Below are positions 1 to 7,367 of a stretch of 20,151 nucleotides of DNA, piece after piece (the first letter of the stretch is position 1; each line of letters starts with the position of its first letter). The stretch comes from JBOGWY01 sp050694015 (GTDB taxonomy: Bacteria; Actinomycetota; CADDZG01; WHSQ01): positions 1-20,151 of the forward strand of contig JBOGWY010000006.1 of NCBI GenBank assembly GCA_050694015.1, given 5' to 3'. Made by a program: the position numbers and the translations under genes. Below the pieces are notes generated by a model. That model did no database searches. It saw nothing but the letters and a program-made list of their open reading frames with translations, and had not been told where the DNA came from.

Positions 1-2
1 GG

Positions 3-764
3 CACTCGGAGTGGACGGGCTTCGCCCCCCACATCGAGGAGGACGTCGCGTTCTCGTCGATCGCGCAGGACGAGATCGGTCACGCCGCGGCGTACTACTC
101 GCTGACGGCGTCGATCACAGGCGACGATCAGGACCGGCTGGCGCTCGGGCGCGACAAGAACGAGTACCGCAACGCGATCCTGTGCGAGCGCGAGAACCGC
201 GACTGGGCGTTCACGCTCGCGCGCCAGTGGATCTACGACACCGCCGATTCGGTGCGCCTCGAGGCGTTGCAGGACACCGCGCACGATGAACTCGCCGCGC
301 TCGTCAACAAGATGCGGCGTGAGGAGCGCTATCACCTGATCCACGCGCAGACCTGGATAAAGCGAGTCGCGCACGGCCCCGCCGAGGGGCGCTCGAAGCT
401 CGTCGCGTCGATCGGCGAGGTCTTCGACGAGGCGATGGGGCTGTTCGAGCCGTTCGAGCTGGAAGAGGTAGCCGTCAAGGAAGGGTGGCTGCCCGTCCCG
501 TCGAGCGAGTTGCGCGAGCGTTTCGTGTCGCGCATGACATCGCTGCTGGACGAGATGGGATTCCCCACGCACGAGCCGGTCCGCACCGATGCGGAGTTCG
601 TCGCATCGTCATCCGGCGACCTGATCGCCGACGACGCGGACAACTCGGCTCCGCAAGCCCACGACGCCTCGGGTGGCCGGCAGGGACGGCGCTCGCCCGA
701 GTTCGACGCGCTGTGGGAGGACATGACATCGACCTACCGCCTGCACCCTGGAGCGACGTGGTGA
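3..764 (+). CDS. paaC: Phenylacetyl-CoA epoxidase subunit PaaC (5'-truncated by window edge)
   Basis: Ferritin-like subunit of the multicomponent ring-1,2-phenylacetyl-CoA epoxidase, which converts phenylacetyl-CoA to its ring epoxide in the cytoplasm. The reading frame is open from base 3, so the start codon lies outside the window. 253 residues are visible; compared with the E. coli protein (about 248 residues, from memory) roughly 20 N-terminal residues are missing. The sequence starts HSEWTGFAPHIEEDVAF and has the family's C-terminal block GGRQGRRSPEF...LHPGATW. Two ExxH motifs are present, DEIGH and EERYH. E. coli PaaC, a structural rather than catalytic subunit, lacks them as I recall. 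An Asp/Ser-rich insert of about 25 residues precedes the C-terminal block. The gene overlaps paaD by four bases (GTGA), as expected for the paaABCD operon. Family assignment is firm; whether this copy binds iron is inference. Confidence 0.9.
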   Translation, partial: HSEWTGFAPHIEEDVAFSSIAQDEIGHAAAYYSLTASITGDDQDRLALGRDKNEYRNAILCERENRDWAFTLARQWIYDTADSVRLEALQDTAHDELAALVNKMRREERYHLIHAQTWIKRVAHGPAEGRSKLVASIGEVFDEAMGLFEPFELEEVAVKEGWLPVPSSELRERFVSRMTSLLDEMGFPTHEPVRTDAEFVASSSGDLIADDADNSAPQAHDASGGRQGRRSPEFDALWEDMTSTYRLHPGATW

Positions 765-1258
765 GCACGCGGACCATCGAGGACGCGATCTGGGAGGCAC
801 TGGCCGGTGTCGCCGATCCGGAGATCCCGGCTGTCTCCGTCGTCGACATGGGCATGATCAAGGAGGTCTCGGTCTCCGACGGAACCGCTCACGTCGTCGT
901 GCTGCCGACGTTCACCGGATGCCCGGCGATCGCCGTGATCGAAGCCGACGTCGCGGCCGCCGTTCGTGCCGTCGAAGGCGTCACCTCGGCCGAGGTGACC
1001 ACGAGCTTCACCCCGGCATGGACGACCGAACGCATCACCTTCGAGGGACGGCGGAAGCTCAAGGAGTTCGGGCTCGCTCCCCCGACGGGAACGGGGCCGG
1101 TGCTCATCACCGACATCGGACTGCCGAAGGTGGCGGTGTGCCCGTTCTGCGGGAGCCGGAACACGACCAACGAGAACGCGTTCGGCCCGACGCCGTGCCG
1201 AGCTCTCTACTACTGCAACGATTGCCGCAACCCGTTCGAGCAGTTCAAACCGATCTAG
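761..1258 (+). CDS. paaD: Phenylacetate degradation protein PaaD (MIP18/DUF59 family)
   Basis: Predicted 165-residue protein needed for a working phenylacetyl-CoA epoxidase, thought to help mature its iron-sulfur or di-iron centres. Residues 1-85 form the DUF59/MIP18-like domain (WEALAGVADPEIP, VVDMGMI, FTGCPA with its conserved Cys). The C-terminus carries a four-cysteine metal-binding pair, CPFCGS and CNDC, followed by NPFEQFKPI, which is the PaaD hallmark. The GTG at 761 overlaps the paaC stop and has GGAG at 750-753 with a 7-base spacer, so I prefer it to any upstream in-frame start inside paaC. The stop is only 7 bases from the convergent paaI stop. The reductase gene paaE, often next in these operons, does not follow here. 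Confidence 0.93.
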   Translation: MSTRTIEDAIWEALAGVADPEIPAVSVVDMGMIKEVSVSDGTAHVVVLPTFTGCPAIAVIEADVAAAVRAVEGVTSAEVTTSFTPAWTTERITFEGRRKLKEFGLAPPTGTGPVLITDIGLPKVAVCPFCGSRNTTNENAFGPTPCRALYYCNDCRNPFEQFKPI

Positions 1259-1265
1259 TCGGTCA

Positions 1266-1676
1266 CTAGCTATCCAGCGAGCGGCTGCGGCCGCGGAACT
1301 CGGCGATCGGTTCACCGTCGGTCCGACTAACGCTGATGTCGTAGATGCCGCTCCGCCGGTACCGCACCCGTTCCGTCGCCTCGGCCACCAACTCGTCGCC
1401 TCTACGCGCGGGAGTGATGAAGACGATCTCCGCTCCCGCCGCGACGGTGGTGACCCCGTAGGTGTTGCAAGCTAGCGCGAACGCCGTATCGGCCACCAGG
1501 AAGACGTACCCTCCGTGACACAGGTCGTGGCCGTTCACCATCTCGTCGGTCACTCGCATCCGTACCGTGGCGCGTCCCGGCGCGATGGATCCGATCTCGA
1601 TGCCCAACGAACGCGACGCCACGTCCGCGTCGAACATCGCCGTAGCGGACCTCTGCGCGGTCTCCTCAGGGTCCAT
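1266..1676 (-). CDS. paaI: Hotdog-fold thioesterase PaaI
   Basis: Predicted 136-residue acyl-CoA thioesterase of the PaaI family. It is thought to hydrolyse ring-hydroxylated phenylacetyl-CoA or dead-end intermediates and so release trapped CoA during phenylacetate breakdown. The hotdog core is clear: VNGHDLCHGGYVFLVADTAF, with the HGG and the LVAD acidic position that mark the PaaI active site, then ACNTYG. The length is typical. The ATG at 1676 (MDPEETAQ) is chosen over upstream extensions because those residues look non-coding and no homolog-like sequence precedes it. There is no Shine-Dalgarno, but a TANNNT box sits 8-13 bases upstream, fitting a leaderless mRNA. It converges on paaD, so it belongs functionally but not transcriptionally to that operon. 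Confidence 0.9.
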   Translation of the reverse strand: MDPEETAQRSATAMFDADVASRSLGIEIGSIAPGRATVRMRVTDEMVNGHDLCHGGYVFLVADTAFALACNTYGVTTVAAGAEIVFITPARRGDELVAEATERVRYRRSGIYDISVSRTDGEPIAEFRGRSRSLDS

Positions 1677-1683
1677 GGCGTGG

Positions 1684-1689
1684 AGCCTA
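1684..1689 (-). promoter_or_regulatory. Putative -10 box of leaderless paaI
   Basis: On the minus strand TAGGCT lies at -13 to -8 relative to the paaI ATG and matches the actinobacterial TANNNT -10 pattern. Transcription would begin at or next to the start codon, which fits the absence of any ribosome binding site. No convincing -35 element is visible at 17-18 bp. Confidence 0.4.
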
Positions 1690-1762
1690 GCCGGGTGCTT
1701 CCCGCCGGTGGCACAATGTCGCGGGATACGGGGGCCGGCGGCGATTTGGAAACGAGCAAGTT

Positions 1763-1770
1763 GAGGGGAG
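1763..1770 (+). promoter_or_regulatory. Ribosome binding site fixing a CTG start for livF
   Basis: GAGGGGAG is followed after six bases by an in-frame CTG at 1777. An in-frame TGA at 1762-1764 rules out anything further upstream. The next usable start, GTG at 1816, would remove the conserved first strand (LALNNLEVVYDDV) of the ATPase fold and has no comparable binding site. Confidence 0.6.
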
Positions 1771-1776
1771 AGCGCA

Positions 1777-2562
1777 CTGCTTGCACTCAACAATCTCGAG
1801 GTTGTCTACGACGACGTGATGCTCGTTCTCGGGGGCATCAGTCTGAAACTGCCGGAAGGGAAGATCGTCGCCCTCCTCGGCGCGAACGGGGCCGGCAAGA
1901 CCACCTTGCTTCGTGCGATATCCGGCCTCCTCGACATCCACGAGGGTGACATCACCAAAGGCCGCGTCGAACTATCGGGTGAGCGCATCGATCATCTGCC
2001 TGCGTCGCAGATCGTCGAGCGCGGCGTCGTCCAGGTGCTCGAGGGGAGGCGCGTGTTCGCCGAGCTATCGGTCGAGGAGAACCTGCGGATCGGCGCGCAC
2101 AGAAAGCCGGGTGAAGCCAAAGAAAGCTTCGCGCGTGTGTACGACCTCTTCCCCGTCCTTCACGAACGCAGGCATCAGACGGCCGGGTACCTCTCCGGCG
2201 GCGAGCAACAGATGCTGGCGATGGGGCGAGGACTGATGTCGGACCCGAGATATCTCCTGCTCGACGAACCGAGTCTCGGGCTTGCCCCGAAAGTCGTGCA
2301 ACGGATCCGCGATGTGATCGTCCAGATAAACGAACAAGGCACGGCCGTACTATTGGTGGAACAGAACGCGACGATGGCCCTCGAGATCTCCGAACACGGT
2401 TACATCATGGAGAACGGCAAGATCGTGATGGACAAACCGTCCGCCGAACTCCAGAAGGACGAAGACGTACGGGAGTTCTATCTCGGCCTCCGCACCGAAG
2501 GTGACGTCAAGTCGTTCCGCGAGGTGAAGCACTACAAGCGCCGCAAGAGGTGGCTGTCGTGA
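1777..2562 (+). CDS. livF: Branched-chain-amino-acid-type ABC transporter ATP-binding protein LivF
   Basis: One of the two cytoplasmic ATPases powering a LivHMGF-type importer; 261 residues. Visible motifs: Walker A GANGAGKT (35-42), Q-loop around Gln86 in VVQVLEGRRVF (the usual VPEGR is VLEGR here), ABC signature LSGGEQQ (139-145), Walker B LLLDEP (161-165) and the LivF-specific VEQNA in place of a histidine H-loop. It ends in a basic tail, HYKRRKRWLS. The apparent start is CTG at 1777, supported by a strong ribosome binding site and by the conserved N-terminal strand; GTG 1816 is the alternative. It is the first gene of a plus-strand operon and overlaps livG by four bases. The transported substrate cannot be read from this subunit. 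Confidence 0.93.
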   Translation: MLALNNLEVVYDDVMLVLGGISLKLPEGKIVALLGANGAGKTTLLRAISGLLDIHEGDITKGRVELSGERIDHLPASQIVERGVVQVLEGRRVFAELSVEENLRIGAHRKPGEAKESFARVYDLFPVLHERRHQTAGYLSGGEQQMLAMGRGLMSDPRYLLLDEPSLGLAPKVVQRIRDVIVQINEQGTAVLLVEQNATMALEISEHGYIMENGKIVMDKPSAELQKDEDVREFYLGLRTEGDVKSFREVKHYKRRKRWLS

Positions 2563-3419
2563 GCCGGGCCGGCCGCACACTGCGCGACTCGTTATCGCTG
2601 TCGGCACCGGCGCGCGGTCCGGGGGAACAACTACTGACCTTCACGGACGTCGATCTTCGCTTCGAAGGCGTCGTCGCGATCGACGGCATCAGCTTCGACG
2701 TCCGGGGGGGTGATCGATTCGCAATCATCGGACCGAACGGCGCCGGTAAGACGTCGATCTTCAATTGCATCTCCGGCTTCTACCGGCCGCAACGAGGCTC
2801 CATCGAGTTCCTCGGGACACAATTGATCGGGAAATCACCGAGTCGCATCGCGTCGCTCGGGATAGCGCGTACCTTCCAGAACATCGAGCTGTTCCGCAAC
2901 CTGACGGTGATCGAGAACATCATGCTCGGCCGTCACCATCACGTCTCCTACGGACCTCTCAGCGCGATGCTCTATCTGGGTCGGGCACAGCGCGAGGAGA
3001 CTCGTCACCGAAAGATCGTCGAGGAGATCATCGACTTCCTCGAGATCGAGCGGTACCGCAAACTCCCCGTCGGCCTCCTCCCCTACGGCATCCAGAAACG
3101 CGTCGAGCTCGGCCGCGCTCTCGCCATGGAGCCACAGCTCCTGCTGCTCGACGAACCCGTGGCCGGGATGAACCTCGAGGAAACCGAGGACATGGCGCGC
3201 TTCATCCTCGACGTCGGCGACGAACTCGGCGTCGCGACGATCATCGTCGAACACGACATGGGTCTGGTGATGGACATCGCCGATCGCGTCTTGGTGGTCG
3301 ATTTCGGGAAACAGATTGCACTTGATGTGCCTGCCCGGGTACAGAATGATCCCCGCGTCATCCAGGCGTACCTCGGGCGTGAAGATGCCGTGCCCGCCGC
3401 AGCGATCGGAGGAACGTGA
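2559..3419 (+). CDS. livG: Branched-chain-amino-acid-type ABC transporter ATP-binding protein LivG
   Basis: The second ATPase of the importer, 286 residues. Motifs: Walker A GPNGAGKT (58-65), Q-loop RTFQNIELF (Gln107), a LivG-style signature LPYGIQKRVELGRA (174-187) where most families have LSGGQ, Walker B LLLLDEP (194-200) followed by VAGMN, and an H-loop His232 in VEHDM. About 24 residues precede the first strand, a little more than usual. GTG at 2559 is preferred because it overlaps the livF stop (GTGA) and has AAGAGG at 2545-2550 with an 8-base spacer; GTG 2550 is in frame but sits on that binding site. The stop overlaps the next start (TGATG), implying translational coupling to the CoA ligase. 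Confidence 0.94.
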   Translation: MSRAGRTLRDSLSLSAPARGPGEQLLTFTDVDLRFEGVVAIDGISFDVRGGDRFAIIGPNGAGKTSIFNCISGFYRPQRGSIEFLGTQLIGKSPSRIASLGIARTFQNIELFRNLTVIENIMLGRHHHVSYGPLSAMLYLGRAQREETRHRKIVEEIIDFLEIERYRKLPVGLLPYGIQKRVELGRALAMEPQLLLLDEPVAGMNLEETEDMARFILDVGDELGVATIIVEHDMGLVMDIADRVLVVDFGKQIALDVPARVQNDPRVIQAYLGREDAVPAAAIGGT

Positions 3420-5293
3420 TGGCCGTCGCAACCCCGGAACGCCAGAGGTCGACAACCACTTCGATAGTCACGCGACTTCGCGACCGTGCCCAGCGCATGC
3501 CCGATCGCGTCGCGCTCCGCGAGAAGGATCTCGGCATCTGGGAGGACATCACGTGGTCGCGATACTGGGATCGCGTCCAGGACGTCGCCCACGGGCTCCT
3601 CGCGCTGGGGATCGAACCGGGAGATCGCGTCGCGATCCATTCTGAGAACCGCCCGGAATGGGTCTATTCCGATCTTGCTATCGTCGCCGTACGCGCGATG
3701 ACGATGGGGTTGTACCCGACCAATCCTCCGGCCGAGGTCCACTACCTGTTGTCCAACTCGGGATCGAAGATCCTGATCGCGGAGGATCAAGAGCAGGTCG
3801 ACAAGGCGCTATCGGTAAAAGACGATCTGCCCGAGCTCCAGAGGATCATCTACATCGATCCCCGCGGCGTGAGCCAGGTCGACGATCCGATGCTGCTCTC
3901 GTGGGTCGATCTGATCGCGATGGGACGCGAGCATCGAAACGCGCATCCTCATGCGTTGGACGACCTGATGGGATCGGCCTCGCCGGATGACGTGTGCACG
4001 CTGATCTACACATCGGGAACCACGGGCCCGCCCAAGGGTTCGATGCTCACGGTCCGCAACGTCGAGTTCGCCATCGGCGAGCTGGTAGAGGGCGGAGGGT
4101 TCACATCGCCTCCTCCATCGGAAAACGACGTCCTGCTCTCCTACCTCCCGCTGTGTCACATCGCGGAGCGCATCTTCACGGTGTGGTTCAACCTCTCCGC
4201 AGGCTGCGTCGTCAACTTCGCCGAGTCGATCGAAACCGTCGCGCAAAATCTCCAGGAGGTTCAGCCGACGATCTTCCTGGGTGTGCCTCGCATCTGGGAG
4301 AAGATCCATGCCGCGATCCAGATCCGGGCGGCCAACGCGTCGCGTATCAAACGATGGAACTTCCGGTTCTGGATCGGGCTCTCCGACAAGATCGCGACGG
4401 AACTCGTCGCCACCGGAGGCCGGCACACGGCGCGCACCAGGTTGCTCTACTGGTTCGGGCACATCTTCCTCTACCGGGCGCTAAAGGAGAGGATCGGGAT
4501 GGCCCGCTGCCGCTACGCCGCGTCGGGAGCGGCGCCGATCGCGCCCGAGATCCTCCGATTCTTCATGGGCATCGGCATCCCGATGCATGAGGTCTACGGG
4601 ATGACGGAGAACTCGGCGGTGGCAACCGCCAACCGGCCGGGGCGGATCAAGCTCGGCACCGTCGGCGAGCCGCACCCGAACGTCGAGCTGAAGATCGACG
4701 ACGACACCGGAGAGATCCTCACGCGTCACCCGGGTGTGTTCGCCGGGTACTGGCGTAACCCCGAAGCCACGGCCACGGTGGTCACGCCGGATGGATGGCT
4801 GCACACCGGTGACGTCGGCGAATGGGTCGACGGGACGCACGTGAAGATCACCGATCGTATGAAAGACATCATCATCACGGCCGGCGGCAAGAACGTGTCG
4901 CCATCGGAGATCGAGAACGCCCTTAAGACCTCGCCGTTCATCAAGGAAGCCATCGTCGTCGGAGACCGTCGCAAGTACCTCGCGGTGTTGATCGGTATCG
5001 AGATGGACACCGTGGGCAACTGGGCCCAGCGACGCGGCATCACGTACACGACCTATCGCAACCTGTCGGAGAACCCCGATGTCGTGCAGCTGATCTCGAC
5101 TGTTGTCGACGAGACCAATGCGAAGTTCTCGTCGGTGGAGCAGATAAAGACCTTCCGGATCCTAAAAAAGGAGCTCGATCACGAGGACGGCGAGCTCACC
5201 GCCACCCAGAAGGTGAAACGCGCCGCGATCGCGACGATGTTCGGAGACCTTGTGGAGGAGATGTACGCCACCCCTGGGAGGCCGAGCGCGTGA
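3419..5293 (+). CDS. AMP-forming long-chain-type acyl-CoA synthetase within the liv operon
   Basis: A 624-residue adenylate-forming enzyme that would convert a carboxylic acid, ATP and CoA to acyl-CoA, AMP and pyrophosphate. Motifs: the phosphate-binding loop YTSGTTGPPKG (from residue 197), YAASGAAPIAPEILRFF, YGMTEN, then GWLHTGD and DRMKDIIITAGGKNVSPSEIE ahead of the C-terminal lid. The length and the YGMTE/TAGGKN pattern match long-chain (FadD15-like) synthetases rather than the shorter PaaK phenylacetate ligase. ATG 3419 follows GGAGGAA at 3408-3414 and overlaps the livG stop by one base; its own stop overlaps the livH start. Lying between ATPase and permease genes, it probably activates what the transporter imports. 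The substrate (fatty, aromatic or terpenoid acid) is unresolved. Confidence 0.93.
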   Translation: MAVATPERQRSTTTSIVTRLRDRAQRMPDRVALREKDLGIWEDITWSRYWDRVQDVAHGLLALGIEPGDRVAIHSENRPEWVYSDLAIVAVRAMTMGLYPTNPPAEVHYLLSNSGSKILIAEDQEQVDKALSVKDDLPELQRIIYIDPRGVSQVDDPMLLSWVDLIAMGREHRNAHPHALDDLMGSASPDDVCTLIYTSGTTGPPKGSMLTVRNVEFAIGELVEGGGFTSPPPSENDVLLSYLPLCHIAERIFTVWFNLSAGCVVNFAESIETVAQNLQEVQPTIFLGVPRIWEKIHAAIQIRAANASRIKRWNFRFWIGLSDKIATELVATGGRHTARTRLLYWFGHIFLYRALKERIGMARCRYAASGAAPIAPEILRFFMGIGIPMHEVYGMTENSAVATANRPGRIKLGTVGEPHPNVELKIDDDTGEILTRHPGVFAGYWRNPEATATVVTPDGWLHTGDVGEWVDGTHVKITDRMKDIIITAGGKNVSPSEIENALKTSPFIKEAIVVGDRRKYLAVLIGIEMDTVGNWAQRRGITYTTYRNLSENPDVVQLISTVVDETNAKFSSVEQIKTFRILKKELDHEDGELTATQKVKRAAIATMFGDLVEEMYATPGRPSA

Positions 5294-6183
5294 CGCGGTT
5301 CGCGCAGGCACTGGTGATCGGGCTGGGACTGGCGTCGATCTACTCGCTGTTGGCACTGGGCTTCGTGATCATCTACAAGTCGATGCGAGTGATCAACTTC
5401 GCTCAGCCGGGGCTGATGATCCTGGGGGCCTATCTGGTCGTCTACTTCGGCAACGTGGTCGGGCTGAGTTTCTGGATCGCGTTGCCTCTTGCGATGGTTG
5501 CGGCCGCGCTGGCGGGCTTGGTGATCGAACGCACGGCGATACGGCCGATGGTGGGCAAGCCCGTCTTCGCGGTCGCGATAATTACGCTCGGCATCGACAT
5601 AGTCCTCCGGGTCGTCGTGAACGACTTCATGGGCTCGAACGTGAGAAACATCGGCGACCCGTGGGGCCTGAGAGATCTCGATCTGCTGGGCGTTTCGATC
5701 CAACATCGAAGGATAGCCATGGTCGTGTTTGCGCTCGTGGTGGTCAGTATCTTGTTCGCGTTCTTCAGGTACACGCGCATCGGGCTCGCCATGCGAGCCA
5801 CCTCCTTCGATCAGGAAGCCGCGCTCGCACAGGGCATCTCCGTGGGGGCGGTATTCGCCCTGTCGTGGGCGATCTCGGGGGCGCTTGCAGCACTGGCGGG
5901 GATGTTCGTCGGGACGGGGTCGGGCATCGACCAGACCACTGCTTTCATCGCTCTCAAAGCGCTGCCGGCGGTGATCGTGGGCGGACTGGATTCGGTCTCC
6001 GGCGCGGTCCTCGGGGCTCTGATCATCGGTATCTTCGAGGGCTTGAGCGTTACTTACCAGGGCCAGTACCTCTCGTTCCTGGGCGGCAACTTCTCGCAGG
6101 TGGTGCCCTATCTCGTGATGCTCGCGGTGTTGCTGATCAGGCCCTACGGATTATTCGGAACGCCGGAGATCGAAAGGGTATGA
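5290..6183 (+). CDS. livH: Branched-chain-amino-acid-type ABC transporter permease LivH
   Basis: Integral membrane permease of 297 residues, typical for LivH. It is hydrophobic throughout, with about eight membrane segments. It shows the family pattern ALGFVIIYKSMRVINFAQPGLMILGAY near the N-terminus, IERTAIRPM after the third segment, the cytoplasmic coupling region RYTRIGLAMRATSFDQEAALAQGI, and ALPAVIVGGLDSVSGAVLGALIIG near the end. The GTG start at 5290 overlaps the ligase stop (GTGA) and has GGGAGG at 5276-5281, spacer 8. Its stop overlaps the livM start. It pairs with LivM to form the translocation channel. Confidence 0.94.
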   Translation: MTRFAQALVIGLGLASIYSLLALGFVIIYKSMRVINFAQPGLMILGAYLVVYFGNVVGLSFWIALPLAMVAAALAGLVIERTAIRPMVGKPVFAVAIITLGIDIVLRVVVNDFMGSNVRNIGDPWGLRDLDLLGVSIQHRRIAMVVFALVVVSILFAFFRYTRIGLAMRATSFDQEAALAQGISVGAVFALSWAISGALAALAGMFVGTGSGIDQTTAFIALKALPAVIVGGLDSVSGAVLGALIIGIFEGLSVTYQGQYLSFLGGNFSQVVPYLVMLAVLLIRPYGLFGTPEIERV

Positions 6184-7292
6184 GGGGCCGGCCACGTCTA
6201 TACACGTCGTACGTGCGCGACTCGGCGCTGCTGAACACCCCTGCCAAGAAGCTGTGGCTGGGAGTGTTACTCGTTTCTCTCCTGGTGCTTCCGTTCGGGA
6301 TCGAGGAATCGCTCGTGCTGCTCGTCGCGACCGCGTTCGTCGCATCGATCGGGGCGATCGGGCTGAACATCGTTACCGGGTATGCGGGCCAGGTGTCGCT
6401 GGGTCACGCGTTCTTCTTCGGGCTGGGTGCGTACACCGCGGCGGTGCTCAACGGGGACCCCGAGGGACAGCTCGTGGGATACGGCCTGGACATGGAGGTG
6501 TGGCTTCCCGCGGCCGGGATCGTGGCTGCGATCGCGGGTCTGATCGTGTCGCCCGTCGCGTTTCGGCTGCGCGGGCTGTATCTCGCGATCGTGACGTTGG
6601 GACTCGTTTTCATCGGCGAGCACCTGTTCCGGGAGGCGGAGTCGTTCACCGGTGGCACCGGGGTCGGTCGAGCCGCGGCGGAGCCCGTGCTCTTCGGGTT
6701 CGCGTGGACCGATCAGGCGCAGATAGGCGGTGTCGAGCTGTCGCGGGGGCAGGGTCTCTATTTCATGAGCCTGATCTTCCTCGTCGTGCTCGCGGTGCTC
6801 GCTCGCAACCTCGCCCGCGGCGCGATCGGCCGGGCCTTCGCGGCGGTGCGCGACCGTGACCTCGCCGCCGAAGCGATGGGGGTCTCGTTGCCCAAGCACA
6901 AGGCACTCGCGTTCACGATCTCGTCGTTCTACGCGGGCATCGCGGGGGCTCTCTTGGCGAGCATCACCGGCTACCTCGAACCCACCGGCTTCAATCTTCT
7001 GCTCAGCGTGCGCTACATCGCGATGATCCTGATCGGTGGCGTCGCCACGATCTCCGGTTCGATGATGGGAGCCGCCTTCGTCACGTTGCTCCCGCGAGCG
7101 ATCGAAGAGATACCGCGTTTCGTGCCGGCGATCAGTAGCGCGGCTACCGGCGGGCTTCTCACCACTCAGCAGCTCGAACAGGTCATCTACGGACTCCTCA
7201 TCATCGCGTTTCTGATCCTCGAGCCCCGCGGTCTGTACGGACTTTGGGTGAGGGTGCGCAACTATTGGACGCAATGGCCGTTCTCGTACTGA
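6180..7292 (+). CDS. livM: Branched-chain-amino-acid-type ABC transporter permease LivM
   Basis: The second permease of the importer, 370 residues, with a soluble N-terminal stretch of about 27 residues before the first membrane segment. Family motifs: GLNIVTGYAGQVSLGHAFFFGLGAY, FRLRGLYLAIVTLGL, and the ATPase-coupling loop GRAFAAVRDRDLAAEAMGVSL followed by KHKALAFTISSFYAGIAGAL and GGVATISGSMMGA. The ATG at 6180 overlaps the livH stop (ATGA). A much longer open frame runs upstream through livH, but that part is an out-of-frame shadow. The next gene, livK, starts 75 bases downstream with its own ribosome binding site. Confidence 0.94.
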   Translation: MRGRPRLYTSYVRDSALLNTPAKKLWLGVLLVSLLVLPFGIEESLVLLVATAFVASIGAIGLNIVTGYAGQVSLGHAFFFGLGAYTAAVLNGDPEGQLVGYGLDMEVWLPAAGIVAAIAGLIVSPVAFRLRGLYLAIVTLGLVFIGEHLFREAESFTGGTGVGRAAAEPVLFGFAWTDQAQIGGVELSRGQGLYFMSLIFLVVLAVLARNLARGAIGRAFAAVRDRDLAAEAMGVSLPKHKALAFTISSFYAGIAGALLASITGYLEPTGFNLLLSVRYIAMILIGGVATISGSMMGAAFVTLLPRAIEEIPRFVPAISSAATGGLLTTQQLEQVIYGLLIIAFLILEPRGLYGLWVRVRNYWTQWPFSY

Positions 7293-7367
7293 TCGAGAGG
7301 GAGGTGACGCGCGGCTCACAGGCTGGGAGGTGGAGTGCATGATCCATCGAGATAGAGGAGGTTGTGT

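Noticed and set aside
3419..5293. Calling the ligase phenylacetate-CoA ligase (PaaK)
   Set aside because: PaaK is about 440 residues and has a different motif spacing. This protein is 624 residues with long-chain acyl-CoA synthetase motifs.
5250..6179. Upstream extension of the livM frame through livH
   Set aside because: The extension is Arg/Gly-rich shadow sequence. LivM proper begins at the ATG overlapping the livH stop, and livH has all its family motifs in another frame.
7304..7342. Possible 12-codon leader peptide between livM and livK (GTG start after AGAGGGAG)
   Set aside because: The spacing to the binding site is too short, the peptide has no run of regulatory codons, and no attenuator-like hairpin follows before livK.
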